A stretch of DNA of 64,000 nucleotides from Sycon ciliatum (taxonomy: Eukaryota > Porifera > Calcarea > Leucosolenida > Sycettidae). Positions 33,061 through 40,834 of this stretch are shown here, piece after piece; position 1 is the stretch's first letter, and each line of letters begins with the position of its first letter. Below the pieces are notes generated by a model. That model made no database searches. It saw nothing but the letters and a program-made list of their open reading frames with translations, and was not told the DNA's origin. Where the stretch lies: NCBI RefSeq assembly GCF_964019385.1, contig NC_088653.1, positions 13,078,154 through 13,142,153 of the forward strand. The letters are read 5' to 3'. The translations under genes were made by a program, and so were the position numbers.

Positions 33061-33831
33061 TTATTGGAAGGTCTCTACCAGCTGATCGTCATGTTGGACG
33101 GCGACACTGCATAATGATATGAAGCTCTCAGTTAGCTGTTTCAGTTCCGTGGTAGAAAGTGTCATGTGTGCGTCCAAAGAACGATGAAAACATCTGGGGT
33201 CCACGTTGATGCAGACGATTGGAGCAACAGCAAGACGTACCTTCAACGCTTGCTCGTCAATGTCGAGGGAGACTGCCCCGGGGTAGATGAAAACATCTTG
33301 TTCCACATCCAGTTCGAACCAGCTGGTCGGGACTAGCTTGCTTTCACCGTTGATGTACACCCGACATTGACCGTAGGACGAACATGATGGGTAGAAGTTG
33401 GTCTTGATCTTCTCCACACGTCCTCTTCGGAGAGTGTCACGGAGCGATGGACAAGTCTTGATCAAGTTCGTAATGATGAACTCAGTGGACTCATTCAGTT
33501 CGATGTAAACCTGTCCTTGAGCATCTTTGCGAGCTGTTGCCGTACTACCACAGGCTGGTAGAGCTCCTGAAGGGAAGTACATCTTATAACCAGGCTTGTA
33601 GAAGGATCTACCTGATGACTTGTAGGACAGTTGCATGTCCTCCTGAAACCCATCTACCACAATCTCTTTGTGGAGCTTGGTAGGAGCAGGTGACACATAG
33701 CGACGCTTAGCCGGTACTGCCTTCGAAGAGAGCACAACTAGAGGAGGGTCAGCAGGAAGAGCGAAATTCTTCCTCACCCGCCGCTCGTATAGGTTATCCA
33801 TCTTCCAGGAAGCGAAGGGAGAACAACTCAT
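33061..33831 (-). CDS. Unrecognised 256-residue protein (left arm)
   Basis: The start is set at the first ATG after the TATA box (TATAAATA at about 33,881-33,888). A second Met ten codons on (M-D-N-L-Y) is an alternative. The protein begins with a basic segment (ERRVRKNF), has a central region with FPSGALPACGST and FIITNLIKTCPSLRD, then CSSYGQCRVYINGESKLVP and a beta-rich region with DVFIYPGAVSLDIDEQALKVRLAV. No transmembrane helix or zinc site is evident. I do not recognise the family; structural, DNA-binding or capsid-associated roles are all open. Arms differ at two residues (Leu/Gln and Ala/Val). Four CCAAT-bearing 33-bp repeats lie upstream. Confidence 0.75.
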   Translation of the reverse strand: MSCSPFASWKMDNLYERRVRKNFALPADPPLVVLSSKAVPAKRRYVSPAPTKLHKEIVVDGFQEDMQLSYKSSGRSFYKPGYKMYFPSGALPACGSTATARKDAQGQVYIELNESTEFIITNLIKTCPSLRDTLRRGRVEKIKTNFYPSCSSYGQCRVYINGESKLVPTSWFELDVEQDVFIYPGAVSLDIDEQALKVRLAVAPIVCINVDPRCFHRSLDAHMTLSTTELKQLTESFISLCSVAVQHDDQLVETFQ

Positions 33832-33879
33832 CAGCACTGTATTCGATGAACGAATGACTCGACTACAGGACAACCACCC

Positions 33880-34074
33880 GTATTTATACAAGGCAGAGAC
33901 GGAGGCGGGTTGAAGTGATAAAATATGTGTCAGCTAGGTCAACCAATCACCATCAAGCCCGCCAAAAACATTTGACCACTCAGCATTGAGCCCACCAAAA
34001 ACATTTGACCAACCAGCATCAAACCCGCCAAAAGCATTGTGTCCAATCAGCGGCATGCCCACCAAAATCATATC
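33880..34074 (-). promoter_or_regulatory. TATA box plus four 33-bp CCAAT repeats (left arm)
   Basis: Minus-strand TATAAATA at about 33,881-33,888. Upstream, four imperfect 33-bp units of the form TTTTGG(T/C)GGGC..GATGCTG.TTGGTCAAATG fill about 33,930-34,070; each has an ATTGG/GTTGG core (CCAAT reversed). The repeats sit in the 180 bp between the TATA and the upstream TFIIB-like stop codon. Confidence 0.6.
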
Positions 34075-34857
34075 TCATCTTAAAGATTCCTTACATGATA
34101 CCGCCACTTTAGTGAACTGATACAGTATGGAAATAAGATCAGAGTCAAACGTGTGCAAGTTCTGAATCACGTGATCAAGTGAATAGGTTTCCCAACAATA
34201 GGCATCAATCAATGATACCATAAGAGATGTATCAGATGGAGATAAAATCAGCAAATTCGTACGCAACGTGGACAGTTGAGAAGAAGACACCATCCTGGTC
34301 GACTCCATGAGACGCAGTACATATAGGAGTGGAAAATGCTGAGGAAGAGGTTTCATGATTCGACTGAACCTCAACCATGATACATTGCTACGAGGTAAGT
34401 AGGAACGCAGTTTACGTAGTACATCCACATTCGTATCGTATACTATGCAGGATAATGCTATAGCATAGTTTATACTCTTGTACAAACAGGATTTTTTCAT
34501 CGCAAGTATCTGCTCCCGAAGAGTGTGTACGCAAAGCTGATCGGATAAGAGTTCAGTTTTCGAAAGTAACTGCAAAAGATGACGATCCACACCGCTTAAC
34601 CGCTCATGTACCGCGTAAGGCTTCTTCATCAAACTACATCTCCTATGCACATCATCTTCAGGGAAGTAAATCACCGCCATGACAAGTCCACACGAAGAAC
34701 ACACGTATCTTCCTTCATGTAAAACATGATCAAGATGTTGACACTGTTTTTCCTCCCCGTATTGCTCTTCTTCTTCTTCTTCTTCTTCTTCTTCATCCTT
34801 CTCATGAAGTCTCCTGTCACGTACATAAGCAGGTAAGATCTTAAATTCAGAATCCAT
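34075..34857 (-). CDS. TFIIB-like zinc-ribbon protein (left arm)
   Basis: 260 residues from the ATG at 34,857. An acidic run of about ten Glu residues (about 22-31) is followed by a zinc ribbon with C-Q-H...C-S-S-C-G spacing (CQHLDHVLHE and YVCSSCGLV), the amino-terminal signature of TFIIB-type factors. The remainder is helical and Leu/Ser-rich and could be a diverged cyclin-like core. TFIIB recruits RNA polymerase to promoters; TFIIB-like genes occur in several large DNA viruses. Inferred role: transcription of the element's own TATA-type promoters. A TATA box lies 55-65 bp upstream, next to the palindrome centre. The right-arm copy has one Glu fewer. Confidence 0.65.
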   Translation of the reverse strand: MDSEFKILPAYVRDRRLHEKDEEEEEEEEEEQYGEEKQCQHLDHVLHEGRYVCSSCGLVMAVIYFPEDDVHRRCSLMKKPYAVHERLSGVDRHLLQLLSKTELLSDQLCVHTLREQILAMKKSCLYKSINYAIALSCIVYDTNVDVLRKLRSYLPRSNVSWLRFSRIMKPLPQHFPLLYVLRLMESTRMVSSSQLSTLRTNLLILSPSDTSLMVSLIDAYCWETYSLDHVIQNLHTFDSDLISILYQFTKVAVSCKESLR

Positions 34858-34912
34858 CTTCACTCCTCACCAACATCCTCATTATGACACTATATCCAGC
34901 ATGATATCTACT

Positions 34913-34920
34913 TTATATAA
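34913..34920 (-). promoter_or_regulatory. TATA box of the left TFIIB-like gene
   Basis: Minus-strand TTATATAA, about 56 bp upstream of the ATG. Confidence 0.6.
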
Positions 34921-34932
34921 CCAATCCTATCC

Positions 34933-34989
34933 CGTGTCGGAGAGGGTATGAGGTCCTCCACCCCAATGGTTGTACCTGATAATTGCCCT
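34933..34989. other. 57-bp asymmetric centre of the palindrome
   Basis: The only part of the element present once. It has no obvious internal symmetry and separates two divergent TATA boxes. It would be the loop if a single strand folded back. Confidence 0.9.
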
Positions 34990-35001
34990 GGATAGGATTG
35001 G

Positions 35002-35009
35002 TTATATAA
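35002..35009 (+). promoter_or_regulatory. TATA box of the right TFIIB-like gene
   Basis: Plus-strand TTATATAA, mirror of the box at 34,913. The two fire outward from the 57-bp centre. Confidence 0.6.
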
Positions 35010-35064
35010 AGTAGATATCATGCTGGATATAGTGTCATAATGAGGATGTTGGTGAGGAGTGAAG

Positions 35065-35844
35065 ATGGATTCTGAATTTAAGATCTTACCTGCTTATGTA
35101 CGTGACAGGAGACTTCATGAGAAGGATGAAGAAGAAGAAGAAGAAGAAGAAGAGCAATACGGGGAGGAAAAACAGTGTCAACATCTTGATCATGTTTTAC
35201 ATGAAGGAAGATACGTGTGTTCTTCGTGTGGACTTGTCATGGCGGTGATTTACTTCCCTGAAGATGATGTGCATAGGAGATGTAGTTTGATGAAGAAGCC
35301 TTACGCGGTACATGAGCGGTTAAGCGGTGTGGATCGTCATCTTTTGCAGTTACTTTCGAAAACTGAACTCTTATCCGATCAGCTTTGCGTACACACTCTT
35401 CGGGAGCAGATACTTGCGATGAAAAAATCCTGTTTGTACAAGAGTATAAACTATGCTATAGCATTATCCTGCATAGTATACGATACGAATGTGGATGTAC
35501 TACGTAAACTGCGTTCCTACTTACCTCGTAGCAATGTATCATGGTTGAGGTTCAGTCGAATCATGAAACCTCTTCCTCAGCATTTTCCACTCCTATATGT
35601 ACTGCGTCTCATGGAGTCGACCAGGATGGTGTCTTCTTCTCAACTGTCCACGTTGCGTACGAATTTGCTGATTTTATCTCCATCTGATACATCTCTTATG
35701 GTATCATTGATTGATGCCTATTGTTGGGAAACCTATTCACTTGATCACGTGATTCAGAACTTGCACACGTTTGACTCTGATCTTATTTCCATACTGTATC
35801 AGTTCACTAAAGTGGCGGTATCATGTAAGGAATCTTTAAGATGA
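35065..35844 (+). CDS. TFIIB-like zinc-ribbon protein (right arm)
   Basis: 259 residues; same protein as at 34,075-34,857 with nine instead of ten Glu in the acidic run. The ATG at 35,065 is preferred over the upstream in-frame GTG. Zinc-ribbon ligands C..H and C..C are intact, so both copies look functional. Confidence 0.65.
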   Translation: MDSEFKILPAYVRDRRLHEKDEEEEEEEEEQYGEEKQCQHLDHVLHEGRYVCSSCGLVMAVIYFPEDDVHRRCSLMKKPYAVHERLSGVDRHLLQLLSKTELLSDQLCVHTLREQILAMKKSCLYKSINYAIALSCIVYDTNVDVLRKLRSYLPRSNVSWLRFSRIMKPLPQHFPLLYVLRLMESTRMVSSSQLSTLRTNLLILSPSDTSLMVSLIDAYCWETYSLDHVIQNLHTFDSDLISILYQFTKVAVSCKESLR

Positions 35845-36038
35845 GATATGATTTTGGTGGGCATGCCGCTGATTGGACAAAATGCTTTTGGCGGGTTTGA
35901 TGCTGGTTGGTCAAATGTTTTTGGTGGGCTCAATGCTGAGTGGTCAAATGTTTTTGGCGGGCTTGATGGTGATTGGTTGACCTAGCTGACACATATTTTA
36001 TCACTTCAACCCGCCTCCGTCTCTGCCTTGTATAAATA
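35845..36038 (+). promoter_or_regulatory. 33-bp CCAAT repeats and TATA box (right arm)
   Basis: Mirror of 33,880-34,074. TATAAATA at 36,031-36,038, with the first ATG 50 bp further on. One visible difference between arms in the first repeat (ggacAaaatgc against ggacCaaatgc-type reading: A here, C in the other arm's complement). Confidence 0.6.
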
Positions 36039-36087
36039 CGGGTGGTTGTCCTGTAGTCGAGTCATTCGTTCATCGAATACAGTGCTG

Positions 36088-36858
36088 ATGAGTTGTTCTC
36101 CCTTCGCTTCCTGGAAGATGGATAACCTATACGAGCGGCGGGTGAGGAAGAATTTCGCTCTTCCTGCTGACCCTCCTCAAGTTGTGCTCTCTTCGAAGGC
36201 AGTACCGGCTAAGCGTCGCTATGTGTCACCTGCTCCTACCAAGCTCCACAAAGAGATTGTGGTAGATGGGTTTCAGGAGGACATGCAACTGTCCTACAAG
36301 TCATCAGGTAGATCCTTCTACAAGCCTGGTTATAAGATGTACTTCCCTTCAGGAGCTCTACCAGCCTGTGGTAGTACGGTAACAGCTCGCAAAGATGCTC
36401 AAGGACAGGTTTACATCGAACTGAATGAGTCCACTGAGTTCATCATTACGAACTTGATCAAGACTTGTCCATCGCTCCGTGACACTCTCCGAAGAGGACG
36501 TGTGGAGAAGATCAAGACCAACTTCTACCCATCATGTTCGTCCTACGGTCAATGTCGGGTGTACATCAACGGTGAAAGCAAGCTAGTCCCGACCAGCTGG
36601 TTCGAACTGGATGTGGAACAAGATGTTTTCATCTACCCCGGGGCAGTCTCCCTCGACATTGACGAGCAAGCGTTGAAGGTACGTCTTGCTGTTGCTCCAA
36701 TCGTCTGCATCAACGTGGACCCCAGATGTTTTCATCGTTCTTTGGACGCACACATGACACTTTCTACCACGGAACTGAAACAGCTAACTGAGAGCTTCAT
36801 ATCATTATGCAGTGTCGCCGTCCAACATGACGATCAGCTGGTAGAGACCTTCCAATAA
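36088..36858 (+). CDS. Unrecognised 256-residue protein (right arm)
   Basis: Mirror of 33,061-33,831. The codon at 36,178-36,180 is CAA (Gln) where the left arm has Leu, and a Val replaces an Ala in the CGST(V/A)TARKD segment. The frame is fully open. Confidence 0.75.
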   Translation: MSCSPFASWKMDNLYERRVRKNFALPADPPQVVLSSKAVPAKRRYVSPAPTKLHKEIVVDGFQEDMQLSYKSSGRSFYKPGYKMYFPSGALPACGSTVTARKDAQGQVYIELNESTEFIITNLIKTCPSLRDTLRRGRVEKIKTNFYPSCSSYGQCRVYINGESKLVPTSWFELDVEQDVFIYPGAVSLDIDEQALKVRLAVAPIVCINVDPRCFHRSLDAHMTLSTTELKQLTESFISLCSVAVQHDDQLVETFQ

Positions 36859-36918
36859 GTCCTTAATGAACTGCATTCTTTATCAGACAGTTGATCATTC
36901 ATTCTTATCCTATCCTAT

Positions 36919-37293
36919 TTGACTGTATACTACTTCCTGCTGCAATATATCATTATAGTCAAAACTTCTAGAAAACAAGTATGGGTGGTGTTGTGTCGAG
37001 TAATACATCCACGGAAGAGTGCTGCCTTGCCTCTTCTGATTCTAGCGTCCCCACTGATACTAGTAGGGTATGGGTTGCAGGATGTGAAAAGAATGGAGTT
37101 GGAAAAGATGAGCCAGGGTGATTTCATGTGCGCACCATCAAGGAATGCGTCAATCATGACAAGGTTCCATCGTGAATGTGAAGACTTCGAGACTCGTCAT
37201 GCCTTTGACATGGCCCATTTATTCGTTCCAGATTCACCTTTGTTTCACGAGTGGACATCTGCTAAAAATGTTGCAATGAAAAAAATAAAATAA
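36919..37293 (+). CDS. Possible small membrane protein or exon (right arm)
   Basis: Mirror of 32,626-33,000 with the same open frame. The first ATG is at codon 59; the hydrophobic segment lies before it. Confidence 0.3.
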   Translation: MTVYYFLLQYIIIVKTSRKQVWVVLCRVIHPRKSAALPLLILASPLILVGYGLQDVKRMELEKMSQGDFMCAPSRNASIMTRFHRECEDFETRHAFDMAHLFVPDSPLFHEWTSAKNVAMKKIK

Positions 37294-37686
37294 AATAAAT
37301 AAAATAAATGAAAAAATCCAAGCGCGTTTTTGTACGGTCATACCTCAAAAAGAAGAAGATTAAGTTCCAGTACGAAGCTACCAAGTCCGATTTGAACAAG
37401 GCGGCGAGGCTCGAGTCTCTCAAGTGCCGGTGGCAATTCATGTTATTATTATTTTATTTATTTTACTAAGGTGTTTCCCACAGACCATGTGTTTGGTTAC
37501 GCTGCACAAGCAGTGCATTACTTTATCCCTTCCACTAATTGTTATCTGTCAATCAGCATACTCTCACCACCTCACATCCAATCAGCATACCCCACGTCAC
37601 ACTAACGCTACACAAACTTGTCTCATATATGCGAAAAATAGTATTGGATCATAGCAACATCCTCCTGGATAATGAACAAAATAATG

Positions 37687-38724
37687 ATTAAAACACAATA
37701 ACCGACAACAACCGACAACAACCAACAACAACCAACAACAACACCCAACAACCGACAACAACCGACAACAACCAACAACAGCCAACAACAGCCAACAACA
37801 ACCAACAACAACCAACAACAACCAACAACAACCAACAACAACCGACAACAACCGACAACAACATCCAACAACCAACAACAACCGATAACAACCAACTACA
37901 GCCAACAACAACCAACAACAACAACAACCAACAACCGACAACAGCCGACAACAACAACCAACAACAACCAACAACAGCCAACAACAACCAACAACAACCA
38001 ACAACAACCGACAACAACGGACAACAACCAACAACAACCAACAACAACCAACAACAACCAACAACAACACCCAACAACCGACAACAACACCCAACAACCG
38101 ACAACAACCGGCAACAACAACCAACAACAGCAAACAACAACCGGCAACAACCGACAACAATACCAAACAACACCCAACAACAACCAACAACAGCCAACAA
38201 TAAACAACAACAACCGACAACAGCCGAAAACAACCAACAACAACCAACACCAACCGACAACAACCAACTACAACCAACAACTAGCAACCGACAACAACCG
38301 ACAACAACATCCAACAACAACCAACAACAGCCAACAACAACAACCAACAACAACCAGCAACAGCCGACAACAACGGACAACAACCGACAACAACCAACAA
38401 CAACCAACACCAACCAACAAGAACACCCAACAACCGACAACAACACCCAACAACCGACAACAACCGACAACAACAACAACCAACAACAACCAACAACACC
38501 TGACAACAACCGACAACAGCCAACAACAACCAACAACAACACCCAACAACAACCAACAACAACCAACAATAACCAGCAACATCCAACAACAAACGACGAC
38601 AACAACCGACAACAACCGACAACAACAGCCAACAACAAAATCAGCAACGACGACGATAACGACGACAACAACCAACAACAACAACATCAACAACGACGAC
38701 GATAACGACAACACCCACAACAGT
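37687..38724. repeat. CAA-rich minisatellite (right arm)
   Basis: Reverse complement of the array at 31,195-32,232; the units I compared are in the same order, so the array was copied as a whole and has not visibly re-expanded. Confidence 0.95.
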
Positions 38725-38858
38725 GTCCGGTAATGTGTGGTAGAGAATGGCAGTCAGCCAGACTGAGTACAGTTGAATATGTATAATAATAATAACACAT
38801 TTCGTGTAGTTGAGCATTAAATAAAGAAATTCAGTGTTTTTCCCACTTCTGTCTTGTG

Positions 38859-39170
38859 AGCATCATCAGCAAGGTGTAGTAGCTGCCGATACTGATTTGT
38901 CCTCGAGTGTCGAGCTGCACAGTTTCTTCCAGTCTGTCTTGTCCTCTGCTTGTTGCCAACACCTGGAAAGGTCTTCCATGGTCTTCATGGGCACACCCAG
39001 CTTATTCAACTGAGCGACCAGACTTGTGGCTAGTGTCAACCTTGGCCGCCCACGGGGTGCTTTGTTGCCCTTGTCCAAATAGCCGCTCATGGCTACTTAG
39101 GGTGGCATGTCCGTGTCCGTCTGTAGCACATGACTGGTCATTCGTAGTCGCCTACATGCAACTGTGTGAT
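38859..39170 (-). pseudogene. LINE ORF2 tail fragment (right arm)
   Basis: Mirror of 30,750-31,060. Confidence 0.6.
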
Positions 39171-39176
39171 GTATTA

Positions 39177-40229
39177 CTACAAGAACTCAACCAAGTCCTC
39201 AGCAGTCATGGAGTAGCGGCAGGTTGGGCAAGTTGGGCTGGGGGCAGAACTGATCCACTCCTTGATACAGTGGAAGTGAAATTCATGACCACACTCCAAC
39301 TTGGATAGAGGACGGTCCAGGGTATCCTGACAAATCACACAAATGGACTCATGACTTATTGCTGACGAGTCTACCTTAGTAGGCACTACATTGATGTACT
39401 GCAGCTCCATGGGGTGTATTGCCTGGTCTTGATGGTGGTCACCGTAATACACCCCGTTGAGGTACCACTGATAGATACCCTCCTCCTCCTGAGAGATGAA
39501 AGCAGGCCCATCTTCCCTATGCCGAAGGTTGTATCGGTACCACTCCCGTACACGGTTGTTACCTTCCCTGCGTATCACGGCTGGCGCATTCTCCCTGTGG
39601 AGCCGGTCGTGATAATACCACTGGATGGTGATACCATCATCACTCCGAGTGATCCTGGCTGGTCCGTCTACTCTGTGTAGACGCCCTTGGACATACCAGG
39701 CTTCCAGCAAATAGGCGCCATCAAATCTCTCCGTCAGAGCAGGGCCGTCGCCGATCCTTTGTCTGACGCCATTCCAATACCACTCTTCGCGGTGTCGGTA
39801 GAACCCCTCAGAGTCTTCACCAAGGTCTGAAAATGTTTCCACTGCAGGGCCATCATACCTGTGGAGTCTTCCGTGGTGATACCACCGTAGAATACCGCAT
39901 GTGGCGTCATAATAACTGACTGCAGGACCGCCGGCTCTATGATGGGCGCCGTTAAGGTAGTACTCTATGCTACCCCGTCCTATCCAAGCCGGTTCATTAA
40001 CGCGATGAAGGCGACCTCCATAGCACCAGGCGGACACTCCCCTACTATCAACAAGAGCTGGTCCGTCCTCCCGATGGAGTCTACCATCGACGTGCCAAAT
40101 TTCTTGCTGCGCGTTTTGATCTGCCAACTCCACAACTGTTCTTATTGGCGTCCGCCTTTCTATTAGTAAAGGACCCGTGGTGAGAGACCACGACCGGTCG
40201 TCCAAGTCTACACCGAATGTATCAGCCAT
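39177..40229 (-). CDS. MORN-like-repeat protein with RING-H2 (right arm)
   Basis: Mirror of 29,690-30,742: 350 residues, all eight RING ligands intact. His replaces Arg in the third repeat (NGA-H-H-R-A-G-G). Both copies appear able to encode the protein. Confidence 0.85.
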   Translation of the reverse strand: MADTFGVDLDDRSWSLTTGPLLIERRTPIRTVVELADQNAQQEIWHVDGRLHREDGPALVDSRGVSAWCYGGRLHRVNEPAWIGRGSIEYYLNGAHHRAGGPAVSYYDATCGILRWYHHGRLHRYDGPAVETFSDLGEDSEGFYRHREEWYWNGVRQRIGDGPALTERFDGAYLLEAWYVQGRLHRVDGPARITRSDDGITIQWYYHDRLHRENAPAVIRREGNNRVREWYRYNLRHREDGPAFISQEEEGIYQWYLNGVYYGDHHQDQAIHPMELQYINVVPTKVDSSAISHESICVICQDTLDRPLSKLECGHEFHFHCIKEWISSAPSPTCPTCRYSMTAEDLVEFL

Positions 40230-40404
40230 ATCTATTTACTGAGAATAATGTAACAACTCCTCCACAAACGCTTCTACAACTGACGTCTTCTTCATCCTGG
40301 TTTTTTCCTCTTGGTGGTTTTGGATAAGAGTTGAAAAGTCCAAAAGGTCAACAGATGACCTTTGCGTTACTTGGTATGATTGGATTTTAGCGGATGATGT
40401 CGGT

Positions 40405-40834
40405 ATGCAGCTGGGGAGCGAATTCGACAGGAAGAAGGTAAAGGTCTTGCTTTGCGGTTCACACCTTCACTTCAGTATCATTACAGTCCAAATGGCTTTC
40501 ACTTGTCACTGTAGCGTTCGAATGTCAGGGGTAATACCCCTATTCCAGCACCTGAGGCGGTGCGTCAAGCGCCGCCTCTTTCTCATCATATATTGTGACA
40601 AATGGTAAGTGTGCAGTGCTCCTAGCTCTCTCCCCCAACAAAAGAGCTCTAAGACACTCTGCTTTCTGCGGTTTCTTTCGTTTTTACAGTGGAGAAAGGC
40701 TGGTGGGAGGCCCAGCCGTGGTCGCCCACCTCACGGGTACGGCCCATCTAACCCGTTACTGGGAGGGTCGGCAAGTCGGACTGCTGTTGCAGTCCGAATA
40801 CCAGGACGCCGTAGAGCGTATTAGGACCCTGTAA
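40405..40834 (+). CDS. Two-exon gene, 114 residues, unrecognised (right arm)
   Basis: Mirror of 29,085-29,514. Exon 1 is 40,405-40,604, intron 40,605-40,689 (GTAAGT...TTTTTACAG), exon 2 40,690-40,834. A second GTAAGT overlaps the stop codon at 40,831-40,837, so an alternative third exon after an acceptor near 40,970 is possible but would stop almost at once. Confidence 0.55.

Larger units (their letters stand above)
27188..34932 (+). repeat. Left arm of the palindrome
   Basis: Positions map onto the right arm by R = 69,812 - L up to about 28,430, R = 69,919 - L from 28,538 to about 34,760, and R = 69,922 - L to the spacer. The first offset change is the 107-bp block found only here and the second is one extra Glu codon. 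Confidence 0.95.
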
